Positions 1 to 12,600 of a stretch of DNA of 64,000 bases are shown piece after piece. The DNA lies in the NCBI GenBank assembly GCA_025786725.1, contig JAHLTZ010000014.1, positions 186,001 through 250,000 of the forward strand, given 5' to 3'. How positions within the stretch are numbered: the first letter of the stretch is position 1; each line of letters starts with the position of its first letter. The notes beneath the pieces are model-generated. The model was not told where the DNA came from and did not search any database. It worked only from the letters and a program-made list of their open reading frames with translations. The position numbers and the translations under genes were made by a program. This stretch comes from Syncephalis fuscata (taxonomy: Eukaryota; Zoopagomycota; Zoopagomycetes; Zoopagales; Piptocephalidaceae).

Positions 1-1823
1 ACCATTAAGTGAGGTATCCAATTCGAATGTTAGTGGCAAGAGTGAAGTTAGTATTGAACTTGCATTGAATGAAGGTCCAGGCACGTCAAAAGAGAAGCGA
101 GAACGGGCCCGACGACGTGGTGATCAGTTAATGGAAGTACGGTTTTTTGTACCAGGTATGGTACAGGCCGATGATGGAGAAGGTGACGAAGAGCAAAGTG
201 CAGCTCAGGTAATTATTACTTTATATATTTATATATATATTGCATTATACTATACTAATATTTGTATTATAATAATAATATAGCTATTCTATGAAACAGT
301 CAAGACAAAGGCGGAACTTGGTCAAGTGGCGGGTGAATATGTTGTTCGCTTTCATGATGTATTTAGTTTATCACCACGGTAATCAATTAATTATTTCTAT
401 CTATTTAATAGCTAACTATATGGTTATATAATAATTAGTGCACGATTTGAAGTTGAATTCTTTCCTACTTTTCTACGCATGCGTGGTAAAACTTATGACT
501 ATAAGATATTGTATGATACAATTACGCGTATGTTCTTGGTACCACGCCCCGATGATATCCACGTTTACTTTGTGGTAAGTAGTTATAAATATATACATAT
601 ATGTATATATGTATGTATTAGTTAATGAATACTTGTTAATATATATTTATATAGATCGGTATTGATCCACCTATTCGACAGGGTCAAACTAGATATCCAT
701 TTTTAGTATTCCAATTTTTAAAAGAAGAAGAAATTGATGTTACACTTAATATGGATGAGTAAGTTATTAAATAGAGAGAGAGGAGAGAAAGTACATATTT
801 AAATGATACTAATGTTATATAATATCTATTTAGACAAGAATTGGCTAAATATGAAGGAAAACTTGAAAGCAGCTATCACAACTTTACTTATGTTATTGTG
901 AGCACCATATTAAGAGCATTAACAGATAAAAAGATTACTGTACCGGGTAATTCATTTAATAGGTAAATATAATCATATAGACTATAATAACCACTAATTA
1001 ATTAATTAATTAATTAATATAGCCACCATAATCAAAAGGGCGTAAAATGCTCGTTAAAGGCCAATGAAGGTTTTATTTACCCACTTGAAAATTACCTACT
1101 TTTCCTTCCAAAGCCTGTAACATTGATACCATTACGGGATATAACTACTGTTGTATTTTCACGGTAATTGATAGGATACAATTAGTTAGTTAGCTACTAC
1201 GTATTAATATTGGTAATTAGTGTTGGAAGTGCCATAACAAGTTCACGCTTTTTTGATGTCAAAATTAATACACGATCTGGTACAAGTCATCAATTTTCAA
1301 ATTTAAATCGGTAAGTATTTAAATAATACGAATAATATAACTATTATTATACTAATTAAACTAACTGATCATCAAAGTGAGGAATATACCAATTTCTTGG
1401 AATATTTGAATACAAAGGGTGTCAGTGTTCGTAAAGATCAACCTGAAGAAGTAAGCTATTGATTAATAGTTAATCACCAATAGTCAACCATTAATCATTA
1501 ACTAATTTGTTATTAGATCACATCCTATGCAGGTATGGATGGTGCCGATAGTTCATCTGAAGATGAAGGAGCAACACCAAGGAAACGTATACGCGGTGCT
1601 GATGACGACGAGGATGAAGATGAAGAAAGTGGTTAGTATAGTATACACAACACTAACAACATACGCTTAATTATTACTAATACACTATTTAGCCGATGAA
1701 GACTTTGTTATTGAAGATTCAGGCAGTGATGTACCCGAGGAATTTGACGAGGAATATGAAGGAGCCGATAGTTCTGAGAATGAAGGAGCACCAGCATCAG
1801 GAGCAGCGGCCGATTCTGATTAA
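1..1823 (+). CDS. POB3: FACT complex subunit Pob3/SSRP1 (5' end outside window)
   Basis: C-terminal part of the histone chaperone subunit that pairs with Spt16 in FACT and helps RNA and DNA polymerases pass nucleosomes in the nucleus. Ten exons read in one frame: <1-208, 284-378, 439-574, 655-758, 834-962, 1023-1163, 1221-1310, 1378-1450, 1517-1631, 1693-1823. The peptide shows the SSRP1/Pob3 structure-specific recognition core ([22 protein letters not shown]) and the double PH (Rtt106-like) part with [17 protein letters not shown]. It ends in a long acidic tail ([21 protein letters not shown]). There is no HMG box, as in yeast Pob3 and unlike animal and plant SSRP1. Introns are 44-76 nt. No frame break is seen. 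Identity is secure; only the N-terminus is missing because the window starts inside the gene. Confidence 0.93.
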
Positions 1824-1964
1824 GACTGAATACTATATCGCGCCCACTCTATCTCTGCATGACTATTAAAATAAATACACATTATCATTTATGTTTAACT
1901 TTAATATATTTTATTACTAGTCATTATAGGGCTGGCTGTAATGAACAGTATAGAACAAATAAAA

Positions 1965-2735
1965 TTAGTCGATATAGGAGGCACGTGGAGATAGTCGAAC
2001 ACCTTCCGGTAACGCTAACAATTCATCCTCAGAGAGATCGCCTAAGAAAGGCACCGTCAAATCGTCTAGATTAGACTTCTCTTCTTTAGGCTTTACAGAA
2101 AGTAATGGAATGGTTGGTAGATTGTCGAGTAGTGATGGAAGTCGATCGAATGGTTTAGGCAATCCATTCGATGCCAGTCCACCTAATGGTAGAGTAGCCG
2201 GTAACGTGGCTAGTACCGGTGAAGATTTATCCATAGATAATGATGATGGCTGTTTCGGTAATTGTTGTTGTTTAGGCTTTTTAGATGTTTCTTCTTTTGG
2301 TTCAGTTGTCGTAGATGTTGATGTGGATTGACATTGACCATGTCCATTAATATCATCATCATCAGTAACACAAGTGGTGCCACGATTACATTCGACGGCA
2401 TCGTTTGATGGACACTTTATTAGAACACCCTTTAATTCAGGATGACAAAAATTGCCGGCGGTTAACATTGCTCTATCTTTACATAGACTAGTGGCATGAT
2501 TGGCACGGGCCAGTTTATGACACTGTCCAAAGCCGTCACATCCCGTAACACATTGACCCTCTTCACAAGGAATCATCTTCTCATTGGGACACGCGTAGAT
2601 GGCGGATGGAAATCCGGGTGCACAATAATGACCGGCCGCTCGATTAACACATACATTAGATTGAGCAGCTACATGGCCGGTATACGTGGCCACAGTGGCC
2701 GTCATGGCAAATACCACAGCAATCAATAGCTTCAT
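1965..2735 (-). CDS. Secreted protein with two Cys-rich (CBM19-like) repeats
   Basis: Single-exon gene of 256 residues. Residues 1-24 form a clear signal peptide (MKLLIAVVFAMTATVA... cut near AAQ). Two similar Cys-rich modules follow, at about 27-75 and 82-135, with spacing C-x6-GHYC-x9-CP-x5-PC-x4-C and C-x8-GNFC-x8-CP-x5-EC-x5-C. The last ~120 residues are a Ser/Thr/Pro/Lys-rich tail without a membrane anchor. The Cys pattern resembles fungal CBM19 chitin-binding modules, so a cell-wall or chitin-binding secreted protein is a reasonable inference, not a proof. It is convergent with POB3, with stops 142 bp apart. The ATG is the first of the frame and immediately precedes the signal peptide. 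Confidence 0.72.
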   Translation of the reverse strand: MKLLIAVVFAMTATVATYTGHVAAQSNVCVNRAAGHYCAPGFPSAIYACPNEKMIPCEEGQCVTGCDGFGQCHKLARANHATSLCKDRAMLTAGNFCHPELKGVLIKCPSNDAVECNRGTTCVTDDDDINGHGQCQSTSTSTTTEPKEETSKKPKQQQLPKQPSSLSMDKSSPVLATLPATLPLGGLASNGLPKPFDRLPSLLDNLPTIPLLSVKPKEEKSNLDDLTVPFLGDLSEDELLALPEGVRLSPRASYID

Positions 2736-3136
2736 TGAATAATACGATTAGAATAATGAATAAATCAGTCAATCAATCAATCAATCAATCACAATATAGT
2801 AAAGTATATTTTGAATAAAGAGTATAGAGATCAAAGGTGTAGCAATAGCAAATAAAAGGGTATTTAGCTATTTGGTAGTGTTCATTATTAAATGATCGAT
2901 CCATCAGTCATTTAATTGTATACAAACGAGTAGAACAATTAGAATCCCTTACATTCATTTATTATATTGCATTAAAAAGGGGATATTCAATTACAGCCTT
3001 TCTTTGATCCTTCTACTTCACTACTGCTATTACTGCTATTAAGGCTGTTTCCACCTAGTTACCTCCTTTATATTAACTAGGGATTTTACTTGGATCCAAG
3101 GGGCTAGGAGCGATAACAACATACATATTGCATTGA
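2736..3136. other. Intergenic, no gene seen
   Basis: AT-rich spacer with an AATC microsatellite at about 2765-2790, just upstream of the secreted-protein start. This is the likely promoter of that gene. I see no coding pattern. Confidence 0.6.
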
Positions 3137-6100
3137 TTAGATTTGTGTAAATGTTTGTAATAGTTCAAGACGGCGACGTGCTTCATCGGGGACGTTTTGA
3201 CTGCCACCAGCAATTTCCTTAATCGTTCGTATCACTTGTTGTGACTCGCTTTATTTCATTTAAAATAAGTAAAAAGAAATTGTTTTTGTTCTAACTTACC
3301 GTGCGGCTTGTGAATAGTCTTTACGTTCATTAACCATAATCTCTAATATATTATAGAGTCCGACAATTAAATCACTATAATGAACGATGGATTATAGGTT
3401 ATTAATGGTAGTACAAGCATTTCTACTTACGCTAAATAAGATGATAGCAAGTTACGGCCAAGACCAGGCAATTCTGAACCAGGTAATGTAATGGTGCGCA
3501 TACACATAATGGCATGATTGCGGTAATCTTTAAGAGCAAAGCTCTTTGGATCTTCGTTAGCAGCCTCTGTTAGTGTTTCTAATTCTTGTTTGTACTTTGG
3601 TGCTACAACCATGGCAAGTTGATGTAGCAATGTACGAGCAAAATCAAATCGTGCATGTTCCTATTATATTATATATAATATTAGTATATATCAACTATAA
3701 ATTATAATGAGTACTTACGGCAATAAGTTGCATGGCTACTTTGAAATATTCATCATAATGACCAAGATCTACAAGGGCATTAAGATAGAGTCGATTGGTA
3801 TTTGCTGCCACTGTTCGTTGATCACGTCCAATAGGTGCAATGTGATCTGCAGTAAGATTACTATCACGCTGACGGGCCTTGTTAATTTCACTATTAACAA
3901 TAATCAATAGTTAACATAATCCGTTACAACAGTGTATAGTAATAGGATATAATATTTACATTTCAAGCCGAATCATGGCTGCTGTCTGTTTATGATCTGA
4001 AACTACTTCTTCCATCTGTCGTTGTACAATGCGACGTTCATCTCGTTTAGAAGATCGTTTACTGCTTTCATCCATTGATTGTATTGAATCGTTAGGAGAT
4101 GCTTGTGGTGCATTAGCATCTTCGTTATTATGTGTATTATCGAATACAGTAGGAAATAGAAGTAAATGAACTACTGATGCCAGTGTAGATGTACGTGCTG
4201 CTCGACTCTCCACTAATGATAAACCAAATTCAAGTCCTTTAATTCTATCTGATTTCATGATAACTTTAAGCATATCCTAATAATTGAATTATGTATATAT
4301 TATTATTGTTATTGTTATTATTCTATAACTAGCTATTCATTTATTTATTAAATAATAATTTACCTTAATTAGACTTGAATCGAGCGAACGTGGATCTGCC
4401 GATAACACACTAATAATGGTTCTATAAATGCAAGTAAGTATTTAATAACAAACTGATATTTTGTTACATACGATTCAAGCGATAACAATGTATTGACATC
4501 ACCCTTTTGAATATAATCACGTAGATTGATCTTTACCAACATCATATCTAGCTCTTTCTTGGCCTCTTTAGACGGCTATTATAGAATATATAAGTTGTAT
4601 TGTAATAATTGTAATGTAATAATTGTAATGGTAATAATAGCAACTTACCGGTTTGGCCAAACGTAAATTGAATCCTGGTGGTAAGAACCAGGAACGACGC
4701 GCTAGTTCACGGGGAAATCCATCAGCTGCTTCAGCTGGATTGACTGCTTGTCGTCCATTTGATGAAGATGATGAAGATAGTGTCCATGCACTAGGATCAA
4801 TAGCCGGTTTGGGCGTTAATAATTCAAGAAATGTTTTTGCTTCTTGCATTCTACGTAATAACATTAACATGTAAGTTGTCATTTAGTAATATACGTATTT
4901 ATAGCATTGCTTTAATTACCGTTGATCATTACCCGGTCGTTTAATCCATGCCGCTACTTGTCGGTGTCCCGCGTCCAAGTCTCGTGCATATACACTTGTT
5001 TCAATAGAGTATTCAACTGGATAGTCTCTTTCTTCGTATCTACAATTAACTAGTTAGTTGATATCCATACTATGGCATGTAACTTACCGATGCATTGTTG
5101 ACATTTGTAATAAATCTGATGACATACTAAAACTGCGTATATCACCCATATTAGACATGGCATAATAAATATCTGGTTGAATCTTTGAACTAATCACTAT
5201 ATCATTTGATTAGTAGTTAATATAAATATTAATTATATAAGCATTAACCAGTTACCTTTAACAACACTACTATCAAATAATGGTGTTGATTCAATCGTCA
5301 ATTCAGAAGATACTTCACGCGGTCCAGCTTCTGATTTCTCTGATTTTAGACGCCAGAGTCGGAATCGTCGATCAGTGGATGCAGAGGCTAGCATGTCACA
5401 ATGAGAGTTTGACCATACAATCTAAATACAGTAGACTATTTAGTAACAACGGCTAAATGTATACATATATATATATAAATATATATATATAGCTACTGAC
5501 TGAATTTACACTGCCATAATGTTCATTGATGGCATAAAGAGGACGTGGACTATAGCGAATATCATAAAATTGTATACAATTATTATCGGATGCACTAGCT
5601 AACCAATAAGGAATATATGGATGCCAGGCGATATCACGTATTGTATCTTCATGAGCCCCTCTACTTTTCCAAATCTATCATATATTGTTATTGTCTATTA
5701 TTTGTAATCTATAATGATGACTTACTACTGGTTTGCCTTGTTGTCGTGGATCAATTAATGATATACTTTTATCAACGCCACCAAGTGCTATTAATTGACA
5801 GGCCGGTTGTGGATGCCATGCCAACGAAAAGATAACATCTGATGATACCTAAATAGCAATTAATACATTTTAATAATAAACCATTCTATATGTCTATATG
5901 TCTATATGTATACCTTATCTGATCGAATAGCCGTATTTAAATTATTCACATCCCAAATACTGACTGACTGACCAGCTATGAAAGCAAATTGGGAACTGCC
6001 ACCGATTGGATCATCAGTTGAAGCAAATTCTACACGATGTACTCGTCCTGTTTGAAGATAACTGCTATTTGCTGATTTATTTAACTAATTCTTCCTATTA

Positions 6101-6825
6101 ATACAAATATTGCTATTTTGTATTAGTTTGATGCTATTACTTACTTTACTGGTTCGGAAGATGGATTGACCTACGTGATCTACAGCATCACTTGCTGAAC
6201 TACTACCTGGATGGAGTCGTGAATGGTCAATTGAATAGACATGGACTGTGTTATCAATTGAACCTGCTAACAGTGTATGACCCGACCAGGCAAGTGAATG
6301 AACTGGACCCGGGCATGATACAGTGCTAATCAACTAAATAGAAATACAGTCATATAAATCAATATCTGTTATATCTGTTATATATATTATATAGTATATA
6401 TATTGTATAACTTACTGAGAATTCGCGCACTTCTGGTGGATCAGGCGTTTGCACAAAATAAATAGTAGTATCACGACCGGCTGAACCAGCTGCTAGTAAT
6501 GAGCCCGCCTAAACAATATCATTTTGTTAGTCGATATATGACAAGCCTTGTATAGATGGTGTAGATAGCTTACATTTGAAGTTGCCAACGAAGTAAGACA
6601 GTGACCATCATCAGGTAATAGAAACTGCGTTGAACGAACTGCACTGTTAACAAGCAGTATTAGTAGTTGCAGTATTAGTAGAAGTGTTAGACGCTACAAG
6701 CTGTAGTTTGTCTACTTGAACACGATAACTTACTTGGCACCTTTGACCGCCGGTGCTGTTCGCCAGCCATCGAGTTGCGGAACAAGTGATGCAGATTCCG
6801 CCTGGTTATCCTGAGAAACAACCAT
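3137..6825 (-). CDS. WD40-repeat protein with helical C-terminal half
   Basis: About 14 exons with standard GTAAGT...TAG introns. It starts at 6825 (MVVSQDNQAESASLVPQLDG) and stops at 3137-3139 (...LLQTFTQI). The N-terminal half has WD40-type blades: AGSLLAAGSAGRDTTIYFV, HSLAWSGHTLLAGSIDNTVH, VIFSLAWHPQPACQLIALGG, HEDTIRDIAWHPYIPYWLAS, CDMLASASTDRRFRLWRL. The C-terminal half is helical and lacks WD signatures (RRMQEAKTFLELLTP; LKVIMKSDRIKGLEFGLSL; LYLNALVDLGHYDEYFKVAM). I do not recognise the family. Architecture alone suggests a scaffold with a beta-propeller and an alpha-solenoid, as in coat, trafficking or mRNP proteins. All sampled exon junctions keep frame. Start choice rests on the first ATG before the conserved part; a TAG-repeat tract lies directly upstream. 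Confidence 0.75.
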
Positions 6826-6835
6826 GCTATAGTAC

Positions 6836-6841
6836 TAGTAC

Positions 6842-6876
<35 letters not shown>

Positions 6877-6880
6877 ATAG
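6836..6880. repeat. TAG/AGT microsatellite
   Basis: About a dozen uninterrupted AGT units, 10-50 bp upstream of the WD40 gene start. Followed by degenerate AGTAGT/AATAAT sequence. Confidence 0.95.
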
Positions 6881-6899
6881 CAATAATAATAATAGAAGT

Positions 6900-8273
6900 A
6901 AGTAGTAAGTAGTAAGTAGTAGTTGAAATAAAGAAAGTGTACAACCCTGTGTACAGCCATAGATCCATCAGCAATAGATCACGCGGATAAATCATCATTC
7001 ACAATAAGCATTAATAAATGTAATAACATTATCATTTTCATAAAATATAATTAAATGTAATAGAACATTGTATTAATAATATTATTAAACATTTCAATAA
7101 ACAATGTAACATACTATTTGATTTCATTGATATATTTAAGGTTGATTGTTGTTGTTGGTCATGTGTAGAAAGATTGATCAAATATTAATAAAAGCCATAT
7201 GATTGCAATTCCATGTCATTACATATTGATTGTTATTGCATCTACGTATAGCATGTAGTAATGCAGCTAAATGATCTTTCTATTTTCCAATATTCTAGTA
7301 TTGTATTTTGGGCATATTTGTAATGTAAGATCAGTATTAATATAATTATTATAAAAGTCGTTTATTAAACAGCGATTTCCTTATAGTCAATCTGACTAAA
7401 TAAATGGCATTTTAAACAATTAATATCATAAATGACAATATATATATTAGAGCAATAATAAAAATAGCTAATTAATTACATTACTGTATTGGTAATCACA
7501 CATAAATTAATTAATGTTGGATGCAATATTATACATGTTATACTAATGAAATGAATAAATAAAAAATGTGGGAGTCAAAGTACGGTAGAAATATCAAGGC
7601 CATTTAACATCAAATGTCTTTATTATAAAACATACTACCAATAAATTACTGAGTGTAATAGGAAATACAATAAAAGCTGATGTTTCTTAAAGACAAGTGT
7701 AGTCATAGAAAGTGTTATTAATAGAATAATGAAACATAGTCATATTCTAGACGATGAAGCAATAGACCAATGGTTTATATGAATGAATAAATAGTGCGAT
7801 GTTAATGCCAGCAGAAACATGCACAGTATATTCAGTACAATGGCCAGTGGTGAACCAAGGCCTTCTGATTTCTTACCATCTATTAGTATAAGAAATCAAA
7901 CTGACACTATTGCATCAACATCATAATTAAATGTAATATTCTATTATAAGTAGCATGAAATACTATTTAACATTTATTAACACTGATATTGGATATTGGA
8001 AATAGTGCTGATTAATTAAGACACTGGTTAATTCAATCGGATATGATACTACTTCAGCAAATACCACTTCTTAATAGTAAAAACTAATTGATGATTTATT
8101 ATTTGAGTTATAAATCTTTTTGTCCCAGTTTAAAGCAAGGAAGTCAAAGGAGTAGCTCCAGATCTAACAATGATTTAATAAAAAACACGTATTAGCTATT
8201 TAATAAAATATATTAATTGTTTAATAGATATATAAATTAGTTGTATGTAGACAGTAAATCATCGGTAATTTAT
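6900..8273. other. Intergenic, mostly AT-rich
   Basis: Spacer between the WD40 gene and the 3' end of FOX2 on the same strand. Mostly low-complexity AT sequence. Only the weak minus-strand exon candidates near 7740-8175 (separate entry) look anything but non-coding. Confidence 0.5.
7740..7879 (-). other. Possible last exon of a small membrane protein
   Basis: After a good acceptor (TACTAATAG, exon start 7879) the minus strand reads 46 codons to TGA: a short polar start (GKKSEGLGSP), then one strongly hydrophobic segment (LAIVLNILCMFLLAL) and a short tail. Upstream minus-strand stretches near 8069-8020 (VVFAEVVSYPIELT) and 8175-8110 (WSYSFDFLALNWDKK) also look protein-like, but I cannot join them with standard splice sites. 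No family recognised. It could be a small single-pass membrane protein gene or chance. Confidence 0.25.
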
Positions 8274-11184
8274 TTATAGTTTAGCTTTAGTGCCATCTTC
8301 AACAATCTGGACGGCCGCATTAGAAATAGCAATGGCATCGCGTTCAACAACGCGAGTCTGGAAGATAATCTTGCCATTCTCACGCCACATACTCGTCTCA
8401 AGCGTCTCTCCTGGGAAGACATGCTTGGCAAAACGTGCCTTAATTGATTTGAATTTACTCGTGTCATTGTTGCAGAAGGCTTGCAATACGTGTTTGCCAG
8501 CGATAGCAAATGAGCAAAGTCCATGAAGAATGGGTACTTCAAATCCACCGATAGCACTCATCTCTGGATCAAGATGCAATGGATTCAAGTCGCCACTTAG
8601 ACGATAAATGGCTGCTTGTTCCTCGGTTGTCTTCTCCGTGACAATAGCATCAGGCTTGCGCTTAGGTGGCACATTGCTGGCCACGGCCTCAGGAATTGGA
8701 TTAGTGCGCTTTGCTGGTCCATTAAAGCCGCCGGATCCACGAATGAATACAGTCGATTCATTATAAAATACATCCTTGCCTTGTTCATCTCGGCTTGTAA
8801 CACCAAGTACAACTACAGCACTCTTTCCTTTGTCTAGAACATCAACAACACGCACCGTCTGTGTCAATTTGCCTGAAGTTTTTAATGGTGCACGGATTTC
8901 TAGGTACTGCTCGCCGTGTAGCAATAGCATAGGATTAAATGATGGCAAGAAATCATTGTAAGGGATTTCGTTCATACCGCCAAATGCTGGAATAACACCA
9001 AAGGTTGGCAGTGGAGCAAATTCACTCGAGTTTTCGTAGATGAATGGCAAATCTCTACGCTTACAGCCGGCACCTAGCGCATAAAGGATAACATCGCGTT
9101 CTGTGTAAGTAAAGTCGAATGGATTTATGTCAAGGCTCTTGGCCTTTTTGACAACACTACTCTCTTCTGATGAAGCATCAGCGCTGCCGCCCTGTTGCTG
9201 TTGACGTAAATAGTTGTCATAAAGACCTTGGAAGGACTCTTGTGTATTGGTTGGATAGGTAGCGTGGCCATTGTTAAAGTCAACAATTTCGGCCCATCGA
9301 GATGCTATATGCTCAGGCAATAGTGGACGGTCAATTGGGAAGCCGTAGCCGCCGGTACGTTGCCAGCGTACATTGGCAATCCAGCCACTACCGACTTCAA
9401 ATACTTTACCAGTATCTGGACACGCTTCGTGCGCAAGGAAGGCAACGAGTGGTGCAACATATTCCGGTTTTAATGCTTCGACCATCTCTGGTGGCATAAT
9501 TGTTGCCGTCATACGAGTGCCAGCATTAGGAGCGATGGTATTAACAATAATGTTATTTTTGCGACCTTCAAGCGCAAGTGTGTTGCTTAAAGCAAGAATA
9601 CCGGCCTTTGCCGAACTATAGTTAGTCTGGCCAAAGTTGCCATAAAGACCAACTGCTGAAGAAGTATTAACAATACGGCCGTATTTTTGCTTAACCAAAT
9701 ATGGCCAGGCAGCCTTAGTAACCTTGTAAGTACCGCGTAGATGCACACGCTGCACAAGGTCCCAGTCAGTATCGGATATGCGAACAAATGATTTGTCGCG
9801 AAGAATGCCTGCATTGTTGATTAGAATATCGACACGGCCAAATGCTTTCAGTGCCGTTTCAACAACCTTTTCGCCATCTTCGACTGAGTCGTAGTTAGCG
9901 ACAGCCTTGCCACCAGCACGAACAATCTCATCGACAACAACGTCGGCAGCACGCTTATCGTTGCCAGTACCAACGGCAGAACCGCCAAGGTCATTAACAA
10001 CGACCGATGCACCAAGTGAACCGAGTAGCAAAGCATAAGCGCGACCTAGACCGCCACCGGCGCCAGTAACAATCGCTACCTTGCCGTCATAACGAAGATT
10101 ATCGCCCTTTGGATTACCAGACAATGCCTTGGCCTGTTCAAGTAAACCAACCCAATCGGTATCTGAGATGTTTTGTGGGTATGCTGGTCGGCTAAAATCG
10201 TTGATTTCGGCCCATTTAGTGCCAATAGCACCAGGTGTAAAGGTTTTATCGGCTTTAAAGACAACACCAGCGCTACGTTCACGGCGCAGCTTTGATACAA
10301 AACCGGCACCGAGTTCAAATAGACCGCCGTTCTCTTCTGTCGACTCGTGGCAAAGATAGCTAACCAAGCCAGTGATATACTCGGGCTTAATTGCCTTTAG
10401 AATCTCTGGTGGCATTACAGTTTCTGTCATACGTGAGGCGGCAATGGGTGCAATACAATTGCAATGAATATTATACTTGGCTCCTTCACGTGCCAATGAG
10501 CTGCTTAGACCAGTAAGTGCCAATTTTGCTGGTAGCATATAGTTAGTAATACATTATAATATTAATTCTACTAAGCATTTATTTATACAATAAATGCCTA
10601 TTAAACTAGCTTACCTGCGCTATAGTTGGACTGGCCAAAGTTACCGTAGATACCGGCGGCCGAAGCAGTCATAATAATACGTCCAAACTTTTGCTTGCGC
10701 ATCAAATCCCAAGCAGCCTTGGTTACTTTGTACGAGCCACGAACGTGTACCTCTTGAACAAGGTCCCAGTCTGCATCGGTCATGCGATTGAACGACTTGT
10801 CACGGAGAATGCCGGCATTATTGATAATAATGTCAATACGGCCAAATGCCTTTACTGCCGTTTCAATAATACGCTCGCCGTCGTTAACCGAGTCGTAGTT
10901 GGCAACAGCCTTGCCGCCAGCACGAACAATCTCGTCAACAACTAGATCGGCAGCACGAGTAGTTGTGCCATTCTCCTGCTTTACAGTACCAAGGTCGTTA
11001 ACAACAACGGAAGCACCACGAGAGCCAAAGAAAAGCGCATAGGTACGGCCAAGACCTATTTTGTATTTAACAGTTAATATAAAATACAAACTAGGCTGGT
11101 AGCTGCTTTAGAGCAGCGATGCTACTTACCGCCACCGGCTCCAGTAACAAGAACAACGCGATTATCAAAACGATAGTCAACCAT
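8274..11184 (-). CDS. FOX2: Peroxisomal multifunctional beta-oxidation enzyme (Fox2/MFE-2)
   Basis: Three exons (11184-11130, 11055-10615, 10528-8274) give 916 residues. The enzyme hydrates 2-enoyl-CoA and oxidises (3R)-hydroxyacyl-CoA in fatty-acid beta-oxidation. There are two tandem short-chain dehydrogenase domains: A at ~1-300 with [21 protein letters not shown] and the YSAAK catalytic Tyr/Lys spanning the second intron; B at ~310-610 with the same motifs. A MaoC-type hydratase-2 domain fills ~620-910 ([30 protein letters not shown]). The C-terminus is AKL, a peroxisomal PTS1 signal. There is no SCP2 domain, as usual for fungal Fox2. The start lies in the small first exon ([19 protein letters not shown]), fixed by the Rossmann motif it begins. 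No breaks; identity certain. Confidence 0.96.
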
Positions 11185-12546
11185 ATTGATGACGAAACAA
11201 GCACTTGACTAGAAGCTTAACGACCAAGTAAAGTGACGTGCTATTGCTATAGTCGTAGTTTATAAAAGAAAGATAGAAGATACAAAGTAGCGTAGTAGTA
11301 AAGAGTCAAAGACGTTCAATAGGCTACAGCCGGCGTATAAGATATCTTATGGCAACCAGCAACAGAAATGAAGTAAAGGATTGAAAAGGAGTAGTGGCCA
11401 ACACTACGTGGGGAACAAATAGTGCGTTTATATATCAATGATGACGCGCGTACAAACAACGGCATATTCAACTGCCGTATTTCGGAACTACGGAACTAAT
11501 TCGTTCGCTGTTTGTATGAGTGTGTGTGGGGAGGCCATGTGAAGAAAATTATTCATTAATTAGTTAGTTAGTTAATTAATTAGTAGTCATTACAGGCAAT
11601 ATACCCCTCTCGTGTAGACATAATATTATGTACACAAGTAAATTACTCAACAGCTTATATTCTTAATATGTGACAACTAGTGGCTAAAAGTTTTTAATTG
11701 AAAAACAGTATACAACTGAGCAAGCCTCTGCTAACCTTTTCTACAACAGTGTATATTTTTAATCTTAAAGTGGCAAACTATTATCATTATTAAAAACTAT
11801 CAGTGCTTATTAAAGATAGGTTTTAGTATACATGTATCATTCTATAATATACTAGACGTATTCGATTGCTTATATGCCCCAATATACTTCACTCGCTTCA
11901 CTCATTGTATTATGTACATTATACCTTCAACATCATTTTATATACTTTGTTACCGTACATTTATCATTGTATGTAGCATTCTATACTTGCATAGTCTTTC
12001 TGTATCAAAAACTGTTTTTATTTTTGCTCTAGCACTATTATTAATAGATGGCGACTAATCTCGCTCAGCTTGCCCATTAGACTATATTTATTTATTTAAT
12101 TGATAAAAGAAATAATATGTATAAAAATATTGGAATACAAGCAATTCACTGAGTGATGCATCGCATTATTGCATTATTCAATGTAAATATTGCAAAACAT
12201 TTTATATAGATCATTTAATGAATGCTATACTCAAATTGACTTGTGTCAGTGGCTAATACAATATATTTTTACAAGTTTGATATCAATACATCTGCATGGT
12301 TAACATTTGTTAGTCATTAGATGCAAATCAAACAATTGTATACCTGATAGTTTGATTACATACAATTAAAACAAATTATGCATTTATTACTAAAAGTCTG
12401 CATAGCCGAATAGGCACAACTAAATGCAAGTTTCTAACAATGTAAAACATGATTAAAAGCTGAATAGCCCGGCATTGGTTGGAACTTGATATGTGCATGA
12501 ACTAGACGGTAGTTGTCAAATGGTCTTGATTTTACCGAATGCATAC
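11185..12546. other. Intergenic spacer with repeat remnants
   Basis: AT-rich sequence between FOX2, whose promoter lies at about 11190-11520, and the last exon of the micro-exon locus. It contains one partial dispersed-repeat copy (11838-12082) and part of an inverted duplication (12380-12600), listed separately. No coding pattern recognised. Confidence 0.5.
11838..12082 (+). repeat. Dispersed repeat, partial copy (interior segment)
   Basis: Shares a long, gapped similarity with 51770-52010, e.g. ATCATTCTA-ATATACTAGAC, ACTATACCTTCAAC-CACTT, TACT-GCATAGTCTTCCTCTA and TTTATTTTT-CTCTAGC. Compared with the fuller element at 51.6-52.4 kb it lacks both arms. Confidence 0.65.
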
Positions 12547-12600
12547 CTAAATATATAGAACTAGTAGTCCAACTATACCATCAATGCTAATGTTTTGAAA
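12380..12600 (-). repeat. Inverted duplicate of 16433-16660
   Basis: Read on the minus strand this matches the plus strand at 16433-16660: AAAACATT-GC-ATTG, TATA-TTAGGTAT, TTCGG-AAA-ATCA, ATTTGACAACTAC, GGCTATTCA-CTTTTAAT, ACTTTTAGTAATAAAT. It covers the predicted last exon and 3' flank of the micro-exon gene. Confidence 0.7.
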
